Source: Devosia crocina
Lineage (GTDB): Bacteria; Pseudomonadota; Alphaproteobacteria; Rhizobiales; Devosiaceae
Assembly (NCBI RefSeq): GCF_900116545.1
Contig: NZ_FPCK01000002.1
Coordinates: 620,001 to 684,000, forward strand
Direction of reading: 5' to 3'
Length of the DNA: 64,000 nucleotides
Made by a program: the position numbers and the translations under genes. Within the stretch, counting starts at the first letter, position 1, and each line of letters opens with the position of its first letter. This document shows positions 18,025 to 26,648 of this stretch, piece after piece. A model generated the notes under the pieces. It was not told the origin of the DNA, made no database searches, and worked only from the letters and a program-made list of their open reading frames with translations.

Positions 18025-18072
18025 ACGGACGCAAAATGGCGCCTTGAGCAAGTTGCTGATACGAGACCCCGC

Positions 18073-19086
18073 ATGAAAGTCTTCGTGACCGGAGCGGCCG
18101 GATTCATCGGCTTCCATCTTTGCCGCCGTCTGCTTGCCGAGGGCCATGAGGTGCTTGGTCTCGATGGCATGACGGCCTATTACGATGTTGCGCTCAAGCG
18201 CCAGCGCCTCTCCATTCTCCGCCGCTCCAACGCGTTCAGCTTCGCCGAGGTCATGCTCGAAGACCGGGAGGGGCTGGAAGAAGTTGTCCTCCCCTTTGTC
18301 CCAGACATCGTCGTGCATCTGGCTGCCCAGGCCGGGGTGCGCTACAGCCTTGAAGCGCCCGATGCCTATGTCAGCGCCAATCTGATCGGCACATTCAACC
18401 TCCTCGAGATGACACGCCGCCTGCGCCCGCAGCACCTCCTGTTCGCCTCGACATCGTCTATCTATGGCGGCAACACGGCAATGCCCTTTGCCGAGGCCGA
18501 CCGGACCGACTTCCCGGTGTCCCTTTATGCGGCGACCAAGAAGGCCGGCGAGGCGATGACGCATTCCTATGCGCATCTTTTTGCCGTACCGACGACGTGC
18601 TTCCGCTTTTTCACCGTTTATGGCCCTTGGGGGCGGCCGGATATGGCACTGTTCCGCTTCGTTTCGGCGATCAGCGAGGGTCGGCCGATCGAGGTTTTCG
18701 GCGAAGGCCGCATGCTGCGCGACTTCACCTATATCGACGATCTCGTCGAGGGCATTGTCCGGCTGATGGCGAAGCCGCCGGAACAGGGGAAACCTGTGGA
18801 CGCGGAAGGGGTGTCGGACTCCCTTTCGCCGGTGGCGCCGTGGCGCAGCGTCAATATCGCGGGCGGGCAGCCGCTGGGGCTTATGGCCTTTGTGGCCGCG
18901 ATCGAGAAGGCGATGGGGCAGACGGCCGAGAAAATCTTCCTGCCCATGCAGGATGGCGATATCGGGGAAACTTCGGCCGATCCGTCGCTGCTGCTGGCGC
19001 TCACCGGGTTCAAGCCGGAAACCGGGGTGGACGAAGGCGTCGAAGCGTTCGTCGAGTGGTACCGGCGCTGGCAGGAGAGCCGCTAG
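18073..19086 (+). CDS. NAD-dependent sugar epimerase, UDP-glucuronate 4-epimerase-like
   Basis: 337 residues, an extended short-chain dehydrogenase: GxxGxxG at [23 protein letters not shown]-binding [11 protein letters not shown], catalytic [10 protein letters not shown] (Ser/Thr) and the YxxxK motif in [11 protein letters not shown], then the [20 protein letters not shown] segment that is shared by UDP-glucuronate epimerases. Expected product: UDP-galacturonate for capsule, LPS or exopolysaccharide. No other polysaccharide genes are near, so the end use is unknown. Its 3' end overlaps by 4 bases the end of the convergent XRE gene. Confidence 0.85.
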   Translation: MKVFVTGAAGFIGFHLCRRLLAEGHEVLGLDGMTAYYDVALKRQRLSILRRSNAFSFAEVMLEDREGLEEVVLPFVPDIVVHLAAQAGVRYSLEAPDAYVSANLIGTFNLLEMTRRLRPQHLLFASTSSIYGGNTAMPFAEADRTDFPVSLYAATKKAGEAMTHSYAHLFAVPTTCFRFFTVYGPWGRPDMALFRFVSAISEGRPIEVFGEGRMLRDFTYIDDLVEGIVRLMAKPPEQGKPVDAEGVSDSLSPVAPWRSVNIAGGQPLGLMAFVAAIEKAMGQTAEKIFLPMQDGDIGETSADPSLLLALTGFKPETGVDEGVEAFVEWYRRWQESR

Positions 19087-19346
19087 ACCACGGGTGCGAA
19101 GAGCGCGAGCGGCGTTGCTTCCAGTACAAGGCAGAGCGCATCGATTTCAGCGAGCGTGAGTTCGGCGCCGCCCCCTGCCTCGATGGCGGCGATGGTTGCA
19201 AGCGTCCAGCCCAGGGCATGGGCGAGATCGGCCTGGCTGAGGCCGCGGTCCTCGCGGAGGCGCGGCAGGTTGGCGGCCAAACGTTGCGCGCCGGATTGAG
19301 GTGTGGCGGAAAAGTCGGGGTGGGCGGCAGCAGTTGTCATGCGCAT
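19083..19346 (-). CDS. XRE-type helix-turn-helix protein downstream of flbT
   Basis: 87 residues. HTH around 28-62: [20 protein letters not shown] then [20 protein letters not shown], with hydrophobic C-terminal helix. The start ATG lies 3 bases after the flbT stop, so it is probably expressed with the flagellin-flbT unit, which could tie it to flagellar control, but this is inference. Tail-to-tail overlap of 4 bases with the epimerase gene. Confidence 0.7.
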   Translation of the reverse strand: MRMTTAAAHPDFSATPQSGAQRLAANLPRLREDRGLSQADLAHALGWTLATIAAIEAGGGAELTLAEIDALCLVLEATPLALFAPVV

Positions 19347-19349
19347 CGG

Positions 19350-19751
19350 TCAGCCCACCAGCTTGAGCCGGGCCCGGTTTTCGGTCAGCTCGGGATTGGA
19401 CAGGGTTTTGAGCAGCTTGATGGCCTTGTAGGCCGCGCCCTGCATCAGGAAGCCATTGACTTCGGCGACGATGGATTTGTTTGCTGGCTGCTCGGCCAGC
19501 AGCGACTGGGCGGCGGCAAAATAGGCTTCGTGATGGCCCGGAATATCGCCCGAGAGATACATGCGCTGCACGACGAGCTGCAGTTTTTGGGCGGGGGTGG
19601 TGGCGTCATTGTCGGCGATATGATCGTCGCAACGCAGCACGGGTGCCTTGCCACCCACAAGGACGTTGACGATCGCATCGCACTGCACGGTAATTTCCGC
19701 GGTGCCGACAAAGAAGCTTTCGCCTGGCTTTACAGTGAGCTTGAGAGCCAT
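19350..19751 (-). CDS. flbT: Flagellar biosynthesis regulator FlbT
   Basis: 133 residues, close to the usual size. N-terminal ALKLTVKPGESFFVGTAEIT is the FlbT beta-rich start, then DDHIADNDATTPAQKLQLVV and QRMYLSGD, the conserved TTPA...MYL core. Known role in Caulobacter and relatives: binds flagellin mRNA and limits its translation until the hook is built. It lies 60 bases downstream of the flagellin gene on the same strand. The antagonist FlaF, often the neighbour, is not seen in this window. Confidence 0.88.
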   Translation of the reverse strand: MALKLTVKPGESFFVGTAEITVQCDAIVNVLVGGKAPVLRCDDHIADNDATTPAQKLQLVVQRMYLSGDIPGHHEAYFAAAQSLLAEQPANKSIVAEVNGFLMQGAAYKAIKLLKTLSNPELTENRARLKLVG

Positions 19752-19811
19752 TGTCGTCCTTCTGGAAGAATGAACCGAGGGCGGCTGACCCGCCCCCGGA
19801 AACGTCGTTTA

Positions 19812-22481
19812 TTAACGGAGCAACTGCAGCACAGCCTGGTCCTGCTGCGAAGCCATCGACAGCGCCGACGACGACAGCTGCTGACGGGTCTGGAGAGCCA
19901 GGAGGTTGGCGGCTTCAGCATTGGTATCAGCCAAGGTCAGGTTCGCCGCGCCGGTTTCCAGCGTGTTGATCATGTCCTTGGTGAACGACTGACGGTTTTC
20001 GACCGAGGACAGGTTCGAACCGAAGGTCGAAGCCTGCGAACGGAGTTCACCGAGTGCGGTGGACAGCTTGGCAAGCAGCTTGTCGATGTTCTCGTCATTG
20101 TCGAGATCTTCGCCGACAAGGCTGGCGAGGTCGAGGTTGGCGGCAGTGATTGGGCGTTCGTTGCCATTCTTGTCCTTGGCCTGGATCTGGATCGAGGACG
20201 AACCGGATTCATTGAAGGTGATCGTCAGCTTGTCGCCGCGGAGCAGGTTGATGCCATTGAACGAGGAGTCGTCGGCAAACTTGTCAAGCTGGTCGCGCAG
20301 ATCGTTGAACTGCTTGGCCAGGTTGTCACGGATGACGTTGCCCTTGATTTCGTGCTGGGTCGGAGCACCGACGCCGGCACCGTCCTTATCGAATTCAACG
20401 TCAAGCTTCTGGGTCGAAAGGTTCTCGATACGGAGCTTGCCATTGTCGTTCGACGCACGAACCTTGCCGGCGGTCGACGGGTTGCGGTTGATTTCTTCGA
20501 CGAAGCGATCGACCGTATTGGTGGACTTGTAGGCAGAAACCGCCGGCGAACCAGTCGAAACGGTCTGCTCACCAAACAGACCGACATCCTTGCCCGAGAT
20601 GGCGAGGGTCTTGGATTCCGGCCCGCTGGCCGTGAACGTCAGCTTGTCATCTGCGTCGAACGATGCCGTCACGTCGAGGATGCCGGCAGCCTTGAGCTGG
20701 TCATTGACCAGATCGAGCTGATTGCTCTTGGCATAGGGCGAACCGTCCTGGCCGACGACGGTGATCGCCGCCGACTTGTCGCCATAGGTCACGGTGAATT
20801 CGTGAGCTGCGGCGGCCTTGGTCTCAGTGAAGGCACCTGCGGTACCGCCAGTGCGAGTGACGGATATACCATCGTTAACGGCAGCAACTGGAGTGCCATT
20901 GTTACCCGGGATGGCTGCACCAGCTGCCGTAACAGCGGAGTTGCCAGGAGAGCCGATGGTTGGCGTGGCACCCGTCGTCTTGTTGGTGACGAGCAGGTTG
21001 CCCGAGCCATCAAGAGCAGCGGTGTAGGTGGCGCTGAACGTCGCGTCGTTGTTCAGTTCGCCAACCAGGTCACCAGTGTTGGTGGAGGTCAGGGCGGCGC
21101 TGCCAAACAGGCTTAGGCCGCCTGCGGCGGAACCGGCGCTCGAGCCGACCGAAACTGCACCTGCGATACCAGGTGCCGGAACGGCACTACCCGTACCAAT
21201 GGCATTCGCCTTGATCTCAAGGTTCCCACCGACATCGGTAGCCGTCCAGGTACCATTGAAAGTGGCGTCCGCGTTAAGGGCGGAAACCAAAGTGGTCAGG
21301 TCGGTCACAGCGTTGGAGAGCGTAACACCGAATGCGGTGCTCGAGGCCCAGTTCACGCCAGAAACGTCGAAGGTTTCCGAACGTTCGGTACCGGCAGCAA
21401 CGGTCGTCCAGTTGATGGCGAAGGACTGTGCGGTCGAAGTAGCGCCGGTGGTGGTTGCCGGGCCATTCTCACGCAGACCGGTCACGGTCGGTGCAGCACC
21501 GGCCGGGGTGGTCGAGACCAGCGAGATCTTCTTCGTCGCTGCATCGGCGACAACGCGGTAGCCGCCGTCCTTGGCATTATCCTCAAGCGACTTGACGAAG
21601 CTCTCGAAGTTGCCGCCGCCGGTTGCGATATCGCGGCCGCCGACCTTCACCGCGCCAACATTGGCAGCATCGTAGGTGAACGAGGTTTCACCATAGGTGG
21701 CTGCGTTGACGCCCGACACGAACTCGACCGAAGGCGAGGCCTTGGTCTTGTCGGTGTTTTCGATGATCACCTTGCCGGTGGTAGCGTCGGAGCTGACGGT
21801 ATACTTAGCGTTCGGACCAGAGGTGCTGATACCAGCAGTGTTCAGAGCGGTGCTGATCGAGCTTGCGAGGTTCGCTGCACTGCTGACAGTGGTGTTCGGC
21901 AGGGTGATTTCCGTGCCGTCGATCTTAAGCTTGTCGCCGTCGCCGAAGCCGGCAGCGGCATTGTACTGGATCGTGGTACGTGCGCCAGCACCCGAAACAG
22001 TAGAATCGGTCGAAGCGCCAGCCGTCGCGTCGGTATAGGCAACATCGAACGAAACCGAAGCAGCCTTGCCGCCGGTTGGCTCCTGCAGCTTGACCTCGAA
22101 CCCTTCTGCGAACTGGCCGCCGGAGAGCTTCAGGGTGCTGTCCTTAGCAACTTCATAGGTGTCGGTCTGGAACGACTTGTCCTGACGAGCCTGACGCAGG
22201 GTCGACTGCATGGACTCGATATTCTTGGTGATCGCAGTGATGCCTTTGTCGGCAGCTTCGATGACCTTGATGCCCGAAGCCATCGCGTCGAGCAGGTTGC
22301 TCATATCGGCGGCGCGGCTGTTGAGAGCCGAGGCGGTGAAGAAGTTGGAGGGATTGTCGAGAGCAGAATTCACCTTGTTGCCGGTGGCAAGACGAGACTG
22401 CGTCTTGTCCATCATCTGGGCGGTGTTCTGGAGGCTCAGAAGGTTCGCGCGAACGGCCTTCGAGAGAGTAACGTCAGACAT
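19812..22481 (-). CDS. Flagellin with greatly enlarged variable domain (889 residues)
   Basis: The conserved D0/D1 ends are intact: N-terminus SDVTLSKAVRANLLSLQNTA through ALDNPSNFFTASALNSRA (residues to about 55) and C-terminus with SNLSSVENRQSFTKDMINTL and a final Gln-rich ALSMASQQDQAVLQLLR. Between lies a central region of about 650 residues made of Ala/Thr/Gly/Ser-rich beta-type repeats with few charged clusters, giving a total two to three times the usual rhizobial flagellin (about 300-400). It forms the external filament, exported by the flagellar type III system. The ATG 22481 has GGAAAG upstream. Only one flagellin gene is present in this window. Confidence 0.93.
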   Translation of the reverse strand: MSDVTLSKAVRANLLSLQNTAQMMDKTQSRLATGNKVNSALDNPSNFFTASALNSRAADMSNLLDAMASGIKVIEAADKGITAITKNIESMQSTLRQARQDKSFQTDTYEVAKDSTLKLSGGQFAEGFEVKLQEPTGGKAASVSFDVAYTDATAGASTDSTVSGAGARTTIQYNAAAGFGDGDKLKIDGTEITLPNTTVSSAANLASSISTALNTAGISTSGPNAKYTVSSDATTGKVIIENTDKTKASPSVEFVSGVNAATYGETSFTYDAANVGAVKVGGRDIATGGGNFESFVKSLEDNAKDGGYRVVADAATKKISLVSTTPAGAAPTVTGLRENGPATTTGATSTAQSFAINWTTVAAGTERSETFDVSGVNWASSTAFGVTLSNAVTDLTTLVSALNADATFNGTWTATDVGGNLEIKANAIGTGSAVPAPGIAGAVSVGSSAGSAAGGLSLFGSAALTSTNTGDLVGELNNDATFSATYTAALDGSGNLLVTNKTTGATPTIGSPGNSAVTAAGAAIPGNNGTPVAAVNDGISVTRTGGTAGAFTETKAAAAHEFTVTYGDKSAAITVVGQDGSPYAKSNQLDLVNDQLKAAGILDVTASFDADDKLTFTASGPESKTLAISGKDVGLFGEQTVSTGSPAVSAYKSTNTVDRFVEEINRNPSTAGKVRASNDNGKLRIENLSTQKLDVEFDKDGAGVGAPTQHEIKGNVIRDNLAKQFNDLRDQLDKFADDSSFNGINLLRGDKLTITFNESGSSSIQIQAKDKNGNERPITAANLDLASLVGEDLDNDENIDKLLAKLSTALGELRSQASTFGSNLSSVENRQSFTKDMINTLETGAANLTLADTNAEAANLLALQTRQQLSSSALSMASQQDQAVLQLLR

Positions 22482-22640
22482 GTGTGGTGCTTTCCTTCTG
22501 GAAAAAACGGACCGTTTCGAGCGGCCCCTACAAATCAGAGGATTGTACGCATCACATTAAAACCGCGTTAATGATGCAAATAGACCTACGATTAAGCAAG
22601 GGAAATTTGCGGGGGTGGCGTGGCGATGGGGCCGTGGGGT

Positions 22641-22667
22641 GGATTGCCCGGACGAGCCGGGTAATGA
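22641..22667. repeat. Short palindrome, type C (ggattgcccggacgagccgg core)
   Basis: A 27-bp imperfect palindrome, TTGCCCGG / CCGGGTAA around ACGAG. The same element, inverted and doubled, occurs at 47180-47272, and a degenerate form at 59593-59642. It lies upstream of the flagellin gene. Confidence 0.6.
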
Positions 22668-22740
22668 GGGAGGTAGGGGAGGCGATGCGTTAGCCTCGTT
22701 GGTGCTTTTCGCTCCAAGCGGTTTTAGGCCCGCGAGCGTT

Positions 22741-22960
22741 TGCTGCGGACTGGGGACGGCAAGGCGGATCCCGGAGCGGCTTTCGCCTCGAGAGGTTTAG
22801 TTTGGTGAAGCGAAATCCGCTCCGGGACGTCCGTTTTTTGGGACGGCTCCGAATGCGTGCCCATCGGTCGCTCGCCTCTGGGTCTGCCGGAGCCCGAACC
22901 CGCATGGCAGACGAAGCCACGCGCGGCCCACTCCGCCCTGTCGTCTGCAGTCCGCCTTTG
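22741..22960. other. Structured intergenic region with a long hairpin, function unknown
   Basis: Arms CCGGAGCGG (22771-22779) and CCGCTCCGG (22817-22825) pair, continuing with TTTCGC / GCGAAA inside; a run of six T follows at about 22833. A second inverted repeat GCAGACGA / TCGTCTGC lies at about 22910-22950. It could be a terminator, a mobile palindrome or a small RNA. There is no protein gene in 22482-23314, which otherwise contains the type A and C repeats. Confidence 0.4.
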
Positions 22961-23057
22961 CGGAGTGGATGGGCGAAGGATAGCGGGGGATTTTGGGGGC
23001 GGGGATAAGATGGGGAGGGTGCGAGGGAAAGTCGAGGGGTGTTCAGTGGGCGTCCGG

Positions 23058-23226
23058 CCCCTCACCCTAACCCTCTCCCCAGGGGGGCGAGGGGATCGGG
23101 CTGGTGGTTGTCTCGGTATTTTTTTTGGGCTTGATGCTTCGCATTTGGTGGGGCGGCGTTTGGGAAGGCCTTGGGGCGTCCAGCCCCCTCACCCTACCCC
23201 TCTCCCCGGAGGGGCGAGGGGATCGG
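23058..23226. repeat. Two type A palindromes as a direct duplication, 125 bp apart
   Basis: CCCCTCACCCTAACCCTCTC with facing GGGGCGAGGGGATCGGG begins at 23058 and again at 23183; the following ggtggttgtctcgg is also shared. Located between the flagellin promoter side and the 3' end of the response regulator gene. Confidence 0.7.
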
Positions 23227-23314
23227 GCCGGTGGTTGTCTCGGAAATTTTTGGAGGGACCGACTCCGCACCCGGCGTTGCGCGCCGACCTTTCTCCTCAG
23301 GTAGGTGGGGTGGG

Positions 23315-23905
23315 CTAGCCTCGGCGGTAGGTGAGGGCGAAGCGGGTGCGGTTTTCGGCGCCGTATTTGCGCAGGAGGTTTTTGACGTGGACCTTGACCG
23401 TGCCGAGCTGCAGGCTGAGGCGATCGGCGATCTGCTTGTCGGCAAGGCCCTGGGCAAGAAGAGCGGCGACGTCCTTTTCCCGCTGGGTCAGGCCCGGCCG
23501 ATCGTCGGAGAAAACCAGATTGGCCGGCACGAAGCGCTCCCCGGCCAGAAGCAGGCGCAGGGCCAGCATGATCGCTTCCCCGCCCATGGATTTGGAGAGC
23601 CAGCCGAGCGCGCCATTTTCCATCGCTTCCCCCACAAGGCCAGGCTCGTCGAGACCGGACAAGAAAGCAACGCGGATGCCGGGCGCCGCAGCCTTGACCC
23701 GGCGCAGCGCCTCAAGCCCGCCGCCTGGCATGGAATAATCGAGCAAGACAAGATCGGGCACATTGCCCGATGCCAGCCGCTCGAGCCCGACCGGCAGAGA
23801 CGACGCCACATCGATCATTAGCGACTCTTCAATGCCTTTGAGCAAATAGGATAGTGCCTCTGCAAAAAGCAGATGGTCGTCGACGATAAGCAGACTCTTA
23901 TTCAA
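23315..23905 (-). CDS. NarL/FixJ-type response regulator
   Basis: 196 residues when started at TTG 23905 (NKSLLIVDDHLLFAEALSYL); a GTG at 23932 would add 9 residues and overlap the divergent kinase gene. Receiver domain with acidic pair DD, phosphoacceptor Asp in LVLLDYSMPG (about 60) and Lys in WLSKSMGG. C-terminal LuxR-type HTH: LTQREKDVAALLAQGLADKQ then IADRLSLQLGTVKVHVKNLL. It is divergent from the MASE1-like kinase with starts only about 11 bases apart, so the two are a likely pair sharing a promoter zone. Target genes unknown; the flagellin lies downstream. Confidence 0.85.
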   Translation of the reverse strand: MNKSLLIVDDHLLFAEALSYLLKGIEESLMIDVASSLPVGLERLASGNVPDLVLLDYSMPGGGLEALRRVKAAAPGIRVAFLSGLDEPGLVGEAMENGALGWLSKSMGGEAIMLALRLLLAGERFVPANLVFSDDRPGLTQREKDVAALLAQGLADKQIADRLSLQLGTVKVHVKNLLRKYGAENRTRFALTYRRG

Positions 23906-23916
23906 TAGGTCACCAA

Positions 23917-25470
23917 ATGGCGAAACCGGCACCGGCCGATCATGTCCCAGCCGCCATTTCCGCTATACTTCTTGTTCTGATCTGGCTCTTCGCCTTCAGT
24001 GCAGCCAATCTCTTCAATATTTTCAAGTCTTACTCAAGCATCTGGTTTTTGCCAAGCGGGGTTATCCTTTCCGTCGTGCTTGTTGCGCCGGGCTGGCTGA
24101 AGCTCACCCCGTTGCTTGCCAATCTGCTGCTCTTCTTTGCGCCGGTGCGCGCCTTGTTCGGCGTCGAGATCGACAACGATCTTGATCCGGTGATCCACGG
24201 GCTTCGGCTCTTTTGCGTTTATGGCGGAGCGGCGCTGCTGCTGCGCGGACCCTTGCGCATGCGACTGCCGCTGCGGGGGCTGACCGATGTCGAAAAGCTC
24301 ATAGGGGTGGCGCTGGTGGCGGCGCTCGTTGCCATGGCGAGCGGGCTCGGCCTTCACATGCTTTCGGGTAATCTGAGCTGGGTGGAGGCGACCGATATCG
24401 CGCCCGACTGGTGGCTGGGCGATGCCCTGGGCGCGGTGCTGGTGCCGCCTTTGCTGATCCCGCTGCTGACGTTCTGGTTTGCCGGGCGGCAGGCGGGTGG
24501 CTGGCGCTGGCCGCGTCCGCGGGTGCTGCTCGCGCAGGTGGTGGTGGTCATCGCGGCGGCCGGACTCGGGGTTTATGGGAGTCGTGAGGGGCTGATGTTC
24601 TGGTACTTCCTGATCCCGCCGCCGATCCTTTTTGCGCTTTATGGCGGCTATGTTTCGGCGGCAACAGCCGTGGCGCTGACCGCGCTGGTCGCTCCGCTCG
24701 TGCTCGCCATCCTGGGCGTGCAGCCGCTTTCCAACCTTGCGCCACTGTTGCTGACGGTGGCGTGTTCGGCACTGCTGATCGGGGCGGCGATCGGGGAGCG
24801 CGAGTCCAACCAGAAGCGCTTGCGTGCGCTGGTCGCCTCGCGCACAAGGGCCCTTGAGGAAGCACATGACCTGCAGCGGCATCTGGTGCGTTCGCTTGGC
24901 CACGATCTGCGCCAGCCGGTCGAGGCGATCAATCTGGCGCTCGAAGCGCTGGTGCGGCGGCCCAACGCGGACAACGGTCAGTTTCTTTCCCGCGCCCAGG
25001 CGCTGGGAGTGGAAGCATCGAGCCTTGTGAGCAGCATTCTCGATTATTCCCGGCTCGAAGTGGGCGCCATAAAGCCGCTGCTGAAATCCTTCCCGCTCGC
25101 TCAGCTCATGCTGCGCGCCGAGATGCTCTACCGCCCCATTGCCGAAAGCCGGGGCGTCGAACTCACGCTGAGCTACCAGGATCAGGAGGTGTTTTCCGAC
25201 GAGAACCTGTTGTTCCAGGTCCTCTCCAATCATCTCGACAACGCGATCCGCCTGAGCGAGCCGGGCGATAGGGTGACTGTGGAGGCGATTGCGGCCGACG
25301 GGGGATTGACGCTGCAGGTGCGCGACGAAATCGCCGGCCTGCCGGTGACTCCGACCATGTCGGGGCTGGGATTGCGCATCGTCGAGCGGATCACGACTCT
25401 GCTTGCCGCCGAGCCGATCTATCAGAAGAACTGTCGCGGCATTCACCTCAAACACCCCCGAAAGGAGTAG
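23917..25470 (+). CDS. MASE1-like membrane sensor histidine kinase
   Basis: 517 residues. N-terminal block of about eight membrane segments (about 10-292) with the MASE1-type features SIWFLPSGVILSVVL and APDWWLGDALGAVLVPPLLI. Dimerisation/phosphoacceptor helix LVRSLGHDLRQPVEAINLAL (H329). ATPase domain with N-box SNHLDNAIR (about 437-445) and G2 GLGLRIVE (483-490), but the G1 box reads VRDEIAGLP (469-476) in place of the usual DxGxG, so ATP binding may be altered. Start ATG 23917 has AGGTCACCAA before it. Probable partner: the divergent NarL-type regulator. The signal sensed is unknown. Confidence 0.85.
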   Translation: MAKPAPADHVPAAISAILLVLIWLFAFSAANLFNIFKSYSSIWFLPSGVILSVVLVAPGWLKLTPLLANLLLFFAPVRALFGVEIDNDLDPVIHGLRLFCVYGGAALLLRGPLRMRLPLRGLTDVEKLIGVALVAALVAMASGLGLHMLSGNLSWVEATDIAPDWWLGDALGAVLVPPLLIPLLTFWFAGRQAGGWRWPRPRVLLAQVVVVIAAAGLGVYGSREGLMFWYFLIPPPILFALYGGYVSAATAVALTALVAPLVLAILGVQPLSNLAPLLLTVACSALLIGAAIGERESNQKRLRALVASRTRALEEAHDLQRHLVRSLGHDLRQPVEAINLALEALVRRPNADNGQFLSRAQALGVEASSLVSSILDYSRLEVGAIKPLLKSFPLAQLMLRAEMLYRPIAESRGVELTLSYQDQEVFSDENLLFQVLSNHLDNAIRLSEPGDRVTVEAIAADGGLTLQVRDEIAGLPVTPTMSGLGLRIVERITTLLAAEPIYQKNCRGIHLKHPRKE

Positions 25471-25551
25471 TTAACGCTTTCTTAAGATCAGACAGACTTG
25501 AGGAGGAAATAGGCTACGGCTGGTTCTGGGGACAGAGCCAGGGGAAACAGC

Positions 25552-25803
25552 ATGCGCAGACCGAGCCCGCAAAAGCTTTTGCAGCACAATGTGACCGCAC
25601 ATCTGGCCGCGCACGGCATCTCCATGGATCAACTCGGCGAAAGACTTGGCTGGCCGCAAACTGATCTCGACGCACTGGCTGCAGGCACCCTCGACGCTTC
25701 CCTCGATCAGCTCGATGCACTTGCCCACACGCTGGGTGCGCTGCCTGTTGATTTGCTGGAGGACATCGTTCCGGCAGGTCGGCCCATGGAATTAGCTCCT
25801 TAA
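25552..25803 (+). CDS. Small HTH-like (XRE-type) protein
   Basis: 83 residues. ISMDQLGERLGWPQTDLDAL (about 24-43) has the helix-turn-helix spacing of the XRE family, followed by LDALAHTLGALPVDLLEDIV, the usual packing helix. The HTH is less canonical than that of the next gene. ATG 25552 follows GGGGAAACAGC. It stands 60 bases ahead of a second XRE gene on the same strand and may be a diverged duplicate. Function not known. Confidence 0.65.
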   Translation: MRRPSPQKLLQHNVTAHLAAHGISMDQLGERLGWPQTDLDALAAGTLDASLDQLDALAHTLGALPVDLLEDIVPAGRPMELAP

Positions 25804-25863
25804 GCGAACTTATTGATACCGACCCTCTTTTGGTCTAGCTTCCGTCACCTCACGGAGGGTTCG

Positions 25864-26142
25864 ATGGATAGTCGGGATCTGGTGGCGTGGAACATGCGCC
25901 GCCTCAGGGTTGAAAAGAAGCTTTCGCAGGAAAAGCTCGCCGATCTCGCCAGCGTCGACCGGACCTATATCAGCCGGCTCGAGCGCAAGATGGAGAACCC
26001 CTCGATCGGTGTGCTCGACAAGATCGCCGGTGTCCTCGCCGTGTCGATCGCCGAGCTGTTCGTGCCGCCGCCGCCCGATGCAGCGGCCCCGCGCCCGCTC
26101 AAGGCGGGCCGCAGACCGGGCCTTGTCAAATCCGATCAGTGA
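25864..26142 (+). CDS. XRE-family transcriptional regulator
   Basis: 92 residues from ATG 25864 with a CACGGAGGG ribosome site. Canonical Cro/C1 [23 protein letters not shown] then [20 protein letters not shown], followed by [14 protein letters not shown] and a basic tail. Such short regulators are common in Hyphomicrobiales; target unknown. Its end overlaps by 7 bases the end of the convergent Rrf2-type gene. Confidence 0.8.
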   Translation: MDSRDLVAWNMRRLRVEKKLSQEKLADLASVDRTYISRLERKMENPSIGVLDKIAGVLAVSIAELFVPPPPDAAAPRPLKAGRRPGLVKSDQ

Positions 26143-26603
26143 TGCTCGTGTCCCGCATGAGCGGCAAGCAGCCCGATACGTCCGTCATAGCCGGAAGCAA
26201 AGGTCTTGTTGAGGTCGGCCAGCGTTACCTCGCCGAAACGGGCGAGCAGCAGGGCCTCGGCTTCGGCGAAACTGGCCGATAGCGCTGCGTTGACGGACTG
26301 CTCGACCAGGCACCGGCTGTCGTCGTTCCGCAAACCGATGGCAAGCAAGGTCGGCTCGCCGAGGGCCTTGTAGATATCGAGCAAAGTCACGTCCTCAAGG
26401 GCGCAGGAGAGCGTCCAGCCGCCCCCATGACCCTTTCCGGAGCGGACATAGCCGGCTTTTCGCAGTCCCGCCATGATCCGGCGGATGACGGCGGGATTGG
26501 TGGACATGGCCTGACCCAGCACTTCCGATGTCACCGGGCCCGGCGCCTGCGCCATGTGCAACAGCACATGCAAAATGCCGGAAAGTCGACTATCGCGGTT
26601 CAT
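26136..26603 (-). CDS. Rrf2-family transcriptional regulator
   Basis: 155 residues from ATG 26603 ([20 protein letters not shown]); a longer in-frame version to 26639 lacks support. Winged helix with [20 protein letters not shown] and the wing [15 protein letters not shown], the diagnostic GKGGGW-type Rrf2 pattern. Only one Cys (Cys at about 97, DDSRCLVEQ) besides the wing residue, so it lacks the three-Cys iron-sulphur set of IscR/NsrR; it resembles the YwnA-like subgroup. It ends in a His-rich AGHEHH tail. A palindrome overlaps its start codon, suggesting autoregulation. It lies next to sthA, same strand. Confidence 0.82.
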   Translation of the reverse strand: MNRDSRLSGILHVLLHMAQAPGPVTSEVLGQAMSTNPAVIRRIMAGLRKAGYVRSGKGHGGGWTLSCALEDVTLLDIYKALGEPTLLAIGLRNDDSRCLVEQSVNAALSASFAEAEALLLARFGEVTLADLNKTFASGYDGRIGLLAAHAGHEHH

Positions 26604-26614
26604 GTAAGAACATG
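26601..26614. promoter_or_regulatory. Palindrome at the Rrf2 gene start, possible operator
   Basis: CATGT-AAGA-ACATG, overlapping the start codon of the Rrf2-type gene and facing sthA. Perfect 5-bp arms; position fits an autoregulatory operator. Confidence 0.35.
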
Positions 26615-26648
26615 TGTTGCGTGAGGCGGCTGCTGTCAAGCCGCGCCG

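Noticed and set aside
18597-21116. Very long open frame (839 codons) on the plus strand across the epimerase end, flbT and flagellin
   Set aside because: It is antisense to three well-supported genes and its composition (Gly/Arg/Val-rich without any family motif) is that of a mirror frame of GC-rich coding DNA.
24034-25455. Open frame of 473 codons on the minus strand
   Set aside because: Antisense to the histidine kinase, whose membrane and catalytic motifs are clear; the antisense product is Gln/Arg/His-rich with no domain.
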